Positions 1 through 6,364 of a DNA stretch of 42,618 nt are shown one piece after another. The stretch's first letter is position 1. The number at the start of each line of letters is the position of its first letter. Source of the DNA: Actinomycetota bacterium (GTDB taxonomy: Bacteria > Actinomycetota > Actinomycetes > S36-B12 > UBA5976); assembly GCA_947486505.1 (NCBI GenBank), contig CANKTT010000001.1, positions 1-42,618 on the forward strand, written 5' to 3'. A model generated the notes under the pieces. It did not search any database. It had not been told where the DNA came from and worked only from the letters and a program-made list of their open reading frames with translations. Both the position numbers and the translations under genes were made by a program.

Positions 1-1262
1 TGCTTGCTGATTTAAAGCGACTTTGGTTAGTGCCTGCATTTCGAACTTTGCTTACAGCGAGAATCATTTCGAATCTTGGGAATGGTTTAGGGCCAATCGC
101 ATTGGCTTTTGGAGTGCTAAGTCTGGAAGACGCAACCGCTTCTTCATTAAGTATTGTCATGGCTGCGCAAATGGGACCAATGGTTTTGTTCATGCTGTTT
201 GGTGGAGTAGTTGCGGATAGATTTCCCCGCGCACTTGTCGTTGGTGTTTCTGACATTTTTTTAAGTGCCTTTGTTATTGCAAATGGCTTAATGCTTATCA
301 ATGGCACAGCAACAGTTTTCAGTTTGGCAGTGATTGCTTTTATTAGCGGTTCCTTGAATGCATTATGGTGGCCTGCTTTTGCGGGCTTGATTCCAGAAAT
401 TGTTGACGAAGAAGATTTGCAGTCCGCAAATGCAGTAGTTGGATTGGGCGCTAACGGCGCAAACATTGCAGGGACTGTTGCAGGTGGGATCCTGGTGGCT
501 GGAATTGGTGCTGGCTGGGCGATGGTTGCAGATGGAATTAGTTTCCTGATTGCCGGGCTATTGGTATTCACACTTCGTAAATACGGAAAGACTCGAGTTC
601 AAGCTGAGCACTCACCAACTGTCTACGAGGATCTAGTTCATGGCTGGAAAGAATTCATAGGTCGCAAATGGGTTGTTGCTGTTGTTGCAGGCTACGCAAT
701 TCTCAACATGATTTTTGAAAGCGTCTTTGCCGTTGTTGGTCCGGTCCATGCGGAGCAGGAACTCGGCGGGCCAAAGCCATGGTCTTGGATTTTGGCAGCA
801 CTTTCAGCCGGAATGGTTGCTGGTGTTTTGGTTTCATTAAAAATTCGACCGAAGCATCCATTGGTGATTGCACTAAGCGCTCAAGTCGCAGTTGCTGGCT
901 GGATTTTGACGATGGGTCTGACTAATTGGGTTTTGCTAATCATGGTCAGTGCCTTCTTCGCTGGAATTGCATTTGATTTCTTTTTTGTTCTGTGGCAAAC
1001 CGCAATGCAAAGCAACATCCCGCGTGATTCACTTTCAAGAGTTACGTCCTATGACGCATTTGGTTCATTGGCGCTGGCACCGATCGGTTTAATAGTGGCG
1101 GGTCCGTTGACTGAAAAGTTCGGTTCTTCAACGACTCTGATTTATATGGGCGTCATATTCATAGCTATCCTGGGGGCAATGCTCGCTGTCCCTGCAGTTC
1201 GCCAGCTGGAAGGTAAGACGCAAGAATTTGCTGAAATCCAGCCAGAATCGCTTAATTCCTAG
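1..1262 (+). CDS. MFS exporter, EntS/MFS_3-like (5' end outside window)
   Basis: Multi-pass major facilitator superfamily permease, probably a drug or small-molecule exporter of the inner membrane. The segment reading ISNLGNGLGPIALAFGVLSL is typical of the first helix of the EntS-like MFS_3 subgroup, and hydrophobic helices recur to about 30 codons before the stop. A GTG lies at position 30, but the frame stays open to the window edge and reads LADLKRLWLVPAFRTL before it, which is how these proteins normally begin, so the true start is probably outside the window. Substrate is not predictable. The next gene starts about 115 bp downstream behind its own putative operators, so it is probably a separate unit. 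Confidence 0.8.
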   Translation, partial: LADLKRLWLVPAFRTLLTARIISNLGNGLGPIALAFGVLSLEDATASSLSIVMAAQMGPMVLFMLFGGVVADRFPRALVVGVSDIFLSAFVIANGLMLINGTATVFSLAVIAFISGSLNALWWPAFAGLIPEIVDEEDLQSANAVVGLGANGANIAGTVAGGILVAGIGAGWAMVADGISFLIAGLLVFTLRKYGKTRVQAEHSPTVYEDLVHGWKEFIGRKWVVAVVAGYAILNMIFESVFAVVGPVHAEQELGGPKPWSWILAALSAGMVAGVLVSLKIRPKHPLVIALSAQVAVAGWILTMGLTNWVLLIMVSAFFAGIAFDFFFVLWQTAMQSNIPRDSLSRVTSYDAFGSLALAPIGLIVAGPLTEKFGSSTTLIYMGVIFIAILGAMLAVPAVRQLEGKTQEFAEIQPESLNS

Positions 1263-1308
1263 GAATTTGGCTTAAAAAACCCAATAAAATGTGGTTAATG
1301 CCCCAACC

Positions 1309-1350
1309 TACGGTCGCGTAGGTTACGCTAGCGTAAGTTACGTTACCGTA
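1309..1350. promoter_or_regulatory. Three tandem TACG-N4-CGTA palindromes
   Basis: Three copies of TACG-N4-CGTA start at 1309, 1324 and 1339, an exact 15-bp period. The middle copy extends to a perfect 14-bp palindrome (1323-1336) and the first has 6-bp arms (1307-1322). They end about 25 bp before the start codon of the flavoprotein gene, a position where bound protein would block transcription. Palindromes of this look are common for TetR-family repressors; which regulator binds is unknown. Confidence 0.6.
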
Positions 1351-1375
1351 GCCATTGAGAGGTTTTGGAGACTTC

Positions 1376-2806
1376 ATGAACAACCTGGGCTTGCCACCAA
1401 TTATTCAAGGTGGCATGGGTGCAGCCGTATCTTCTTGGTACTTAGCTCGCACAGTCGCAAATGAGGGACAACTCGGTGTCGTCTCAGGTACTGCATTAGA
1501 AACTGTCGTAACTCGACGCCTTCAGAATGGTGATGAAGGCGGACACATGCGCGAAGCACTCGCACACTTTCCGTATCCAGAAGTTGCCGAAGAAATCTTG
1601 GCGAAGTTTTACAAACCAGAAGGACGTCAAGGCAAACCATTTCGTCCGATGCGTCGCTTGAGCCTAGAAGCGCATACTGAACACGATCAACTTGCAGTAG
1701 CTTCAAACTTTGTTGAAGTTTGGTTAGCAAAGCAATCAGGTAATGGAAAAGTTGGAATCAACTTTTTAGAAAAACTACAGACTGCAACCCCAGCTGCGCT
1801 TTATGGTGCAATGCTTGCTGGCGTTGATGCAATTTTGATGGGTGCCGGAATCCCTCGCGAGATTCCAAAACTTATGACGGACTTCTCGCAAGGTAAGCCA
1901 GGACACCTAAGCATTGATTCTGATCGTCCAGCTGGCATGGCTGCTCCAATTCTGGAATTCAATCCGCTTGAATCATTCGGTAAAGCACCAGAACTTCCTC
2001 GTCCAGCTTTCTTAGCTATCGTCACTGCCGAAGTTCTTGCTTCTTACTTAGCGCGCGATGAAGTCACTCGACCAGACGGTTTCGTTGTTGAACACTTCAT
2101 GGCTGGTGGACACAACGCACCACCTCGCAAACTTCAAGACACCGAAACTGGTTACGGTCCAAAAGATGAAGCGAACATTCCAAAGGTCGCCGATGTTGGT
2201 TTGCCATTCTGGCTAGCTGGCGGACGCGCAACACCAGAATCAGTTGCAGAAGCAGTTGCCTTTGGCGCGGAAGGCGTTCAAGTTGGTTCGCTGTTTGCAT
2301 TAAGCAATGAGTCAGGTTTGCTTCCGGAGTACCGCGAACAAATGTTGCAGGCAGCTCGTGAAGGTAACTTGCGGGTTCGTACTGATCACCGCGCCTCACC
2401 AACTGGTTTCCCATTCAAGGTTGTAGACCTGCCCGGAACTATTGGCGATGCTGATGTTTACAAAGCCCGTCCTCGTCTTTGCGATCTTGGCTACTTACGC
2501 TCCAGCCACATTGATGAAGCCGGCAAGGTTAGTTACCGTTGCGCCGCTGAACCAGATAGTCCTTATTTGAAAAAGGGTGGCGACGAAGCTGACCTCGAAG
2601 CGCGAATTTGTTTGTGCAACGGTTTAGTAGCTGCAGTTGGTCTTGGGCAAGAGCGCCCAGATGGTTACAAGGAAGCGCCACTATTAACTTTGGGCGCGAC
2701 TACCAGCGACGTTGAAGGAATGTTGAAAGAGTTCCCAACTGGCTGGAGCGCAGTGGATGTAGTCAACCGACTTAAGTCCGGACTTCCAGTTGGAGCAAAC
2801 GCTTAG
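1376..2806 (+). CDS. Nitronate monooxygenase / 2-nitropropane dioxygenase-like flavoprotein
   Basis: FMN-dependent TIM-barrel protein of the nitronate monooxygenase family, which oxidises alkyl nitronates; the physiological substrate is often unknown. Family marks are the N-terminal LPPIIQGGMGAAVSS, the VEHFMAGGHNAP segment, and the glycine-rich phosphate-binding FGAEGVQVGSLF. The ATG at 1376 has GGAG five bases upstream and is preferred to an upstream in-frame start at 1355. At 476 residues it is longer than the usual 310-380; the extra C-terminal part carries Cys369, Cys389, Cys412 and Cys414, which could bind a metal. It ends 2 bp from the convergent ppa gene. Confidence 0.75.
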   Translation: MNNLGLPPIIQGGMGAAVSSWYLARTVANEGQLGVVSGTALETVVTRRLQNGDEGGHMREALAHFPYPEVAEEILAKFYKPEGRQGKPFRPMRRLSLEAHTEHDQLAVASNFVEVWLAKQSGNGKVGINFLEKLQTATPAALYGAMLAGVDAILMGAGIPREIPKLMTDFSQGKPGHLSIDSDRPAGMAAPILEFNPLESFGKAPELPRPAFLAIVTAEVLASYLARDEVTRPDGFVVEHFMAGGHNAPPRKLQDTETGYGPKDEANIPKVADVGLPFWLAGGRATPESVAEAVAFGAEGVQVGSLFALSNESGLLPEYREQMLQAAREGNLRVRTDHRASPTGFPFKVVDLPGTIGDADVYKARPRLCDLGYLRSSHIDEAGKVSYRCAAEPDSPYLKKGGDEADLEARICLCNGLVAAVGLGQERPDGYKEAPLLTLGATTSDVEGMLKEFPTGWSAVDVVNRLKSGLPVGANA

Positions 2807-2808
2807 TT

Positions 2809-3300
2809 TTAGTGAGCGTTTTTCGCGCGCGCGATTGAAGCCAAAACTTCAGCTTCAGCTTCGGCGCGATCTCCCCAAGTCGCACCTTCAACTGACTTAC
2901 CTGGTTCAAGATCTTTGTAAGTTTCGAAGAAGTGCTGAATTTCTAAGCGTTCGAATTCTGGCATGTCACCAATGTCTTGCAGGCTCAATTTGCGTGGATC
3001 ATGGGCCGGAACACACATGATTTTGTCGTCTTCGCCAGCTTCATCACTCATTCGAAACATTGCGATTGCTCTACAGCGAATCAAAACTCCTGGAAAAGTA
3101 GGTTCTTCGATCAGCACGAGGGCATCTAATGGATCGCCATCTTGGCCAAGTGTGCCTTCGATGTAGCCATAGTCGCGCGGGTATCGCGTTGCGGTGAAAA
3201 GCATGCGATCTAGACGCAAGCGTCCGGTTTCATGATCAACTTCGTATTTGTTACGGCTGCCACCAGGAATCTCAACTAATACGTCAAACTCAAGTGCCAT
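2809..3300 (-). CDS. ppa: Inorganic pyrophosphatase (family I)
   Basis: Soluble Mg-dependent pyrophosphatase that hydrolyses PPi to phosphate and pulls biosynthetic reactions forward. The 163 residues match the compact bacterial family I length. Visible signatures are [13 protein letters not shown] near the N-terminus, the [22 protein letters not shown] block holding the catalytic aspartates, and CVPAHDPR. The start ATG at 3300 follows a purine-rich GGTGGGG stretch. Transcribed away from tilS across a 100-bp gap and convergent with the flavoprotein gene. Confidence 0.95.
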   Translation of the reverse strand: MALEFDVLVEIPGGSRNKYEVDHETGRLRLDRMLFTATRYPRDYGYIEGTLGQDGDPLDALVLIEEPTFPGVLIRCRAIAMFRMSDEAGEDDKIMCVPAHDPRKLSLQDIGDMPEFERLEIQHFFETYKDLEPGKSVEGATWGDRAEAEAEVLASIARAKNAH

Positions 3301-3389
3301 GATGCCCCACCATTTCTAAATCTTTTCTTTATCGTCAGAATCGATATCGCCAGAATTGATACTGACATTCTAGGGCCAGGTTGATTGCG

Positions 3390-3395
3390 TAGAGT
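3390..3395 (+). promoter_or_regulatory. Candidate -10 box of tilS (leaderless)
   Basis: TAGAGT lies six bases before the tilS ATG, and there is no Shine-Dalgarno sequence between them. This spacing places transcription start at or next to the start codon. No convincing -35 box was seen. Confidence 0.4.
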
Positions 3396-3401
3396 CAGAG
3401 C

Positions 3402-4349
3402 ATGATCAACCTGGAACTTCGACAAGGGCTTATTGCCAATCTGGCGGACTTAGAGGCAGGAGATCTGGTTTTTGTTGGCTGCAGTGGCGGCGCCGATAGT
3501 TTGGCGCTGGTGAAATGCGCGGTTCACGTTGGAAAAGAAAAAACGATCTCAGTTGGCGCCATTGTCATTGACCATCAAATTCAAGTGGACTCGGCAAAAA
3601 CAGCTCAAGCTGCTGCAAAGGCGGCAAGTGATCTTGGCGCAGATCCAGTCCTGATTGTAAATGTCGAAGTGGCATCTGGATCCGGTTCCGGTGGTATGGA
3701 GGCCGCAGCTCGCAATGCCCGACGTACTGCATTTAGCAACGTTGTCACTGAACACAAAGCAAAGGCTGTGTTGCTCGGTCACACTTTGGAAGATCAAGCC
3801 GAAACCGTGCTACTTGGTTTAGCTCGTGGTTCTGGTGCGCGTTCACTTTCCGGAATGCGAGCCATCGAGGGTATTTATCGCCGTCCATTTTTAGGGATTG
3901 ATCGAGAGATTGTTCGAGCAGAAGTAAGCGACCTGAAGGTATTTGAAGACCCACATAACAGTGACGCCAAGTTCTCTCGGGTTCGAGTAAGAAACACGAT
4001 TCTTCCGATGCTGGAATCCGAACTAGGACCTGGTGTTACCCAGGCATTAGTGCGAAGTGCTGATTTACTTCGCGATGACGCAGACGCCTTGGACGCCTTG
4101 GCAAGATTTGAAATCACACGAGTCAGCGATGATGTCAATTTGATTGGCGCATTGCCTCGAGCCATACGGTCTCGAGTCATCCGCCAACTGGCAATCTCAA
4201 ATGGTTGTCCAATCAATGACTTAACCAGAGATCATGTGCTTGCGATAGATGCCTTGATTACAAATTGGCATGGACAAGGCGCGCTGAATTTGCCAGGCGG
4301 TGTGAACGCCGAAAGACGACATGAAAGACTTACGTTCTATCGACCTTAG
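3402..4349 (+). CDS. tilS: tRNA(Ile)-lysidine synthase
   Basis: ATP-dependent enzyme that adds lysine to C34 of the CAU-anticodon isoleucine tRNA, so that it reads AUA and is charged with isoleucine. The PP-loop SGGADS is at residues 28-33, followed by LLGHTLEDQAETVLLGLARGSG, the usual second signature. At 315 residues it is the short actinobacterial form without a large C-terminal domain. It is followed 17 bp later by hpt, the common tilS-hpt pairing seen in many bacteria. Confidence 0.93.
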   Translation: MINLELRQGLIANLADLEAGDLVFVGCSGGADSLALVKCAVHVGKEKTISVGAIVIDHQIQVDSAKTAQAAAKAASDLGADPVLIVNVEVASGSGSGGMEAAARNARRTAFSNVVTEHKAKAVLLGHTLEDQAETVLLGLARGSGARSLSGMRAIEGIYRRPFLGIDREIVRAEVSDLKVFEDPHNSDAKFSRVRVRNTILPMLESELGPGVTQALVRSADLLRDDADALDALARFEITRVSDDVNLIGALPRAIRSRVIRQLAISNGCPINDLTRDHVLAIDALITNWHGQGALNLPGGVNAERRHERLTFYRP

Positions 4350-4366
4350 AAATCTAGGAGCAATGC

Positions 4367-4927
4367 GTGGACGCAGCCCAAATTGGAAATGAATTAACGA
4401 GCATCGTTTTGACGACTGAGCAAATCGATAACCGGATTCGTGAGATTGCTGCCGAAATTGATAAAGACTACGCAAGTGCCGAAAAGCCAGTTTTAATGGT
4501 TGGTGTTCTTAAAGGCGCAGTCATGGTGATGGCTGATTTAGCTCGCGCGGTTTCGATCCCCGTGGAATTCGATTTCATGGCCGTGTCTTCATATGGTTCA
4601 GGCACAAAGTCCAGTGGCGTAGTTCGCATCATCAAAGATTTAGATATTGATTTAGCAGGTCGCGATGTTCTCATTGTTGAAGACATCTTGGACTCAGGCT
4701 TAACGCTTTCATGGTTAATCAAGAATCTAAAGTCGCGCAATCCAAAATCTATTGAAGTAATGACCATGATGCGTAAGCCAGACGCGGCAAAGATTGAAGT
4801 GCCAGCAAAGTACGTCGGCTTTGACATTCCAAACGAATTTGTCGTCGGCTTTGGACTTGATTATGCAGAGAAGTATCGCAACTTGCGCGAAGTTGGAGTC
4901 CTAGCTCCACACGTTTACGGCGGCTAG
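4367..4927 (+). CDS. hpt: Hypoxanthine phosphoribosyltransferase
   Basis: Purine-salvage enzyme converting hypoxanthine or guanine plus PRPP to IMP or GMP. The PRPP-binding loop VLIVEDILDSGLT is clear, as are PVLMVGVLKGA near the N-terminus and the VGFDIPNEFVVGFGLDYAEKYR C-terminal block. Length (186 residues) is normal. The start is GTG at 4367 with TAGGAG six bases upstream; an ATG four bases earlier is out of frame. It lies in an operon with tilS. In many bacteria ftsH follows, but here the downstream sequence is the convergent SRP RNA. Confidence 0.93.
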   Translation: MDAAQIGNELTSIVLTTEQIDNRIREIAAEIDKDYASAEKPVLMVGVLKGAVMVMADLARAVSIPVEFDFMAVSSYGSGTKSSGVVRIIKDLDIDLAGRDVLIVEDILDSGLTLSWLIKNLKSRNPKSIEVMTMMRKPDAAKIEVPAKYVGFDIPNEFVVGFGLDYAEKYRNLREVGVLAPHVYGG

Positions 4928-4950
4928 CAACTCGCTTGTAACAGAAAGGA

Positions 4951-5034
4951 CCCCTCGCGTACCCGAAAGAGCCCGCTTATCCTTGCTGCCTTCCGGCCCT
5001 GGGGAGGTTCACAGGTTTACGCCACGCGAGGGGC
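4951..5034 (-). ncRNA. ffs: Signal recognition particle RNA, small bacterial type (4.5S)
   Basis: RNA scaffold of the bacterial SRP, which binds Ffh and targets membrane proteins. On the minus strand the conserved domain IV reads CCAGGGCCGGAAGGCAGC and continues with AAGGATAAGCGGG. The ends CCCCTCGCG and CGCGAGGGG are perfectly complementary and close the hairpin. The exact ends are set from this terminal stem; the mature RNA may be a few nucleotides longer. It converges on hpt with about 20 bp between. Confidence 0.93.
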
Positions 5035-5042
5035 TGTCCCTA

Positions 5043-5048
5043 ATTCTA
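5043..5048 (-). promoter_or_regulatory. Candidate -10 box of SRP RNA
   Basis: TAGAAT on the minus strand lies eight bases before the 5' end inferred for the SRP RNA. The -35 position has no recognisable hexamer and falls inside the 3' end of the neighbouring reductase gene. Confidence 0.4.
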
Positions 5049-5057
5049 GTTAGATAA

Positions 5058-5843
5058 TTACTCGCTCGATTTCGCCTTTAAATTGGCATTTGAGTAAGTG
5101 TCTTGCAAGCGGTTGTAAAGCACGTCGAACCAACCTTCTTGTTCTAAGCCGGTTCGGTTTCGGAAGTTCAAGCCACCGGGGGTTTCGTGTTCAACGGGCA
5201 AGTGGGCAACTTCTTCATCGGTCGTGGCTTGGCCTTTAATGGCTAGCCCTTCAAGTAGGGAACGCACATATTTCGATGCAGTGTCGTGTGCTATTCCGCT
5301 TTCCTCAGTCCACTTGATGACAGTGTTTTGGAAAGTGAAATACGTAGACATCATTGCTGAGGCAACGCTGAGGATTCGAATTTGGGATTCGTCTTCCAAA
5401 ATTACGATGTCACCAAGGCCAGCAAATTCCCGCACTACATCTGGATGCGATGGGCAGATAACGAGTGGCCCTTTGTGATGAACGATCGGAGGCAGTGGAA
5501 TCAATTGACTTACTTGGGTCGCCGGCGCAGTTAGTTTCGCAATTCCACTTGGCGGAGTTCCGGCAACAAAGCTGGCAATGATTTGGTCATCTCTAAACTT
5601 CAGATCTGCCAAAGCTTCATCAACTTGGTTCGGCAACATGCTGAGTACAACCATGTCGCTGGCATCAATTACAGCTTGATTTGATTCCAGGCGTATGCAG
5701 TGGTCGTACTTGGCCGCCAACTCAGTCGATCGCTTTTCGCCACGAGGGGATAGGTAGATGGTTTCTTGGGCTCCGCCTCGGGAAGCCATTGCTTCAATAA
5801 CTGCAGTTGATACGGTGCCCACGCCCAGGAATCCAATTTTCAT
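5058..5843 (-). CDS. Pyrroline-5-carboxylate reductase-like NAD(P)-binding protein
   Basis: ProC-family Rossmann protein; the family reduces pyrroline-5-carboxylate to proline with NAD(P)H. It begins MKIGFLGVGTVSTAVIEAMA, a standard GxGxxxxA dinucleotide motif. The C-terminal HETPGGLNFRNRTGLEQEGW matches the family's substrate-side helix region, but the usual proline-rich RVMPNTPA block is replaced by SQLIPLPPIVHHKGPLVICP, so the substrate may differ. An upstream in-frame start at 5945 would add 34 unnatural residues translated from hairpin sequence; ATG at 5843 is preferred. 261 residues, normal for ProC. Confidence 0.75.
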   Translation of the reverse strand: MKIGFLGVGTVSTAVIEAMASRGGAQETIYLSPRGEKRSTELAAKYDHCIRLESNQAVIDASDMVVLSMLPNQVDEALADLKFRDDQIIASFVAGTPPSGIAKLTAPATQVSQLIPLPPIVHHKGPLVICPSHPDVVREFAGLGDIVILEDESQIRILSVASAMMSTYFTFQNTVIKWTEESGIAHDTASKYVRSLLEGLAIKGQATTDEEVAHLPVEHETPGGLNFRNRTGLEQEGWFDVLYNRLQDTYSNANLKAKSSE

Positions 5844-5863
5844 ATCTGATTCTCTCGTATAAC

Positions 5864-5897
5864 AAGAAAAGAACACCCAAAAGGATGTTCTTTTCTT
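5864..5897. terminator. 12-bp perfect hairpin between tRNA-Ser and the ProC-like gene
   Basis: Arms 5864-5875 and 5886-5897 are perfect 12-bp reverse complements around a 10-nt loop. The arms are purine- and pyrimidine-rich, so each side ends in a T-rich run. It could act as a terminator in either direction or protect RNA ends; it is 21 bp upstream of the reductase start. Confidence 0.5.
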
Positions 5898-5938
5898 ACA
5901 GCGGAGGATAGGGGACTCCGTCGAGGCAAAGCCTCTCC
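5896..5938 (-). repeat. Duplicated 3' end of tRNA-Ser (pseudo-tRNA or att-like remnant)
   Basis: Positions 5896-5915 repeat exactly, over 20 bases, positions 5998-6017, which contain the 3' acceptor strand of the intact tRNA-Ser and its tail. Beyond that the two copies diverge. On the minus strand the fragment is preceded by a small GAGGC-TTT-GCCTC hairpin and a GGAGGA that could pair with the copied TCCTCC, giving a tRNA-like minihelix without D, anticodon or T arms. Confidence 0.6.
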
Positions 5939-5958
5939 TCCTCAAATCACAGCATCAT

Positions 5959-6005
5959 CGCTGTAAAGACAAAACGCCCCTTTCGGGGCGCTTCGCTTTA
6001 CAGCG
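5959..6005 (-). terminator. Rho-independent terminator downstream of tRNA-Ser
   Basis: Read on the minus strand, CGCCCC (5985-5990) and GGGGCG (5975-5980) flank a four-base GAAA loop and are followed by TTTTGTCTTT, a classical intrinsic terminator just after the tRNA. An outer 10-bp pair (5959-5968 with 5996-6005) encloses it and includes the last bases of the tRNA gene. Confidence 0.75.
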
Positions 6006-6088
6006 GAGGATAGGGGATTTGAACCCCTGAGGGCTTTCACCCAACTCGCTTTCCAAGCGAGCGCCATAGGCCACTAGGCGAATCCTCC
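6004..6088 (-). tRNA. tRNA-Ser (GGA anticodon)
   Basis: On the minus strand the gene starts GGAGGATTCGCC and ends with the complementary TATCCTCC plus discriminator G. The anticodon arm reads CTCGCTTGGAAAGCGAG, giving anticodon GGA. A long variable arm (TTGGGTGAAAGCCCTCA region) and the GGTTCAAATCC T-arm are present. 85 bases without CCA; CCA is not encoded, so it must be added by the tRNA nucleotidyltransferase. Confidence 0.95.
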
Positions 6089-6151
6089 GTGGACGAGATT
6101 ACCTGCTATCTCGATCTAGGTGTTAATCAAGAGAAGGAATCATTAATGAGA

Positions 6152-6280
6152 CTCTAGAAAACTTCTAAAGCCAAAGCTATGGAGCACGAGTCGGTCCCCT
6201 GTTCCTGCCTTGCAGGAACAGCAAATCAATAAATACTGGGGACGACGCGGAATGCCTTTGGCGTAGAACGTTTTCTAGAG
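6152..6280. other. 129-nt foldback element, candidate structured RNA
   Basis: A long imperfect inverted repeat with no open reading frame of note. Paired blocks, outside to inside, are 6152-6162/6270-6280 (11 bp, perfect), 6163-6167/6264-6268, 6170-6176/6256-6262, 6184-6186/6253-6255, 6190-6192/6244-6246 and 6194-6199/6238-6243. A further hairpin at 6199-6207/6213-6221 is capped by CCTTG, and 6222-6237 is an unpaired A/T-rich strand. The whole gap from 5844 to 6364 holds only this element, tRNA-Ser and its terminators. It could be a regulatory RNA on either strand or a MITE-like repeat; no target-site duplication is visible and I recognise no known family. Confidence 0.5.
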
Positions 6281-6351
6281 GCGCCAAACCAAGGAACCAT
6301 AGTTAAAGAATCCGCCAGATACTCAATAGATCGCTAGTCAGGGCTACCGAC

Positions 6352-6357
6352 TACTCT
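6352..6357 (+). promoter_or_regulatory. Candidate -10 box of dnaX (leaderless)
   Basis: TACTCT ends seven bases before the dnaX ATG at 6365. No ribosome-binding sequence lies between, which suggests that transcription starts at the start codon. Confidence 0.35.
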
Positions 6358-6364
6358 CTTGTAT

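Noticed and set aside
5896..5938. A second complete tRNA-Ser gene
   Set aside because: Only the acceptor 3' strand and tail are present; D, anticodon and T arms are missing.
5844..5945. N-terminal extension of the ProC-like protein
   Set aside because: The extra residues come from the hairpin and the duplicated tRNA fragment; the Rossmann motif begins right at ATG 5843.
6152..6280. RNase P RNA, tmRNA or integron attC site
   Set aside because: None of the conserved RNase P or tmRNA cores is present, and the ends lack the attC GTTRRRY / RYYYAAC boxes.
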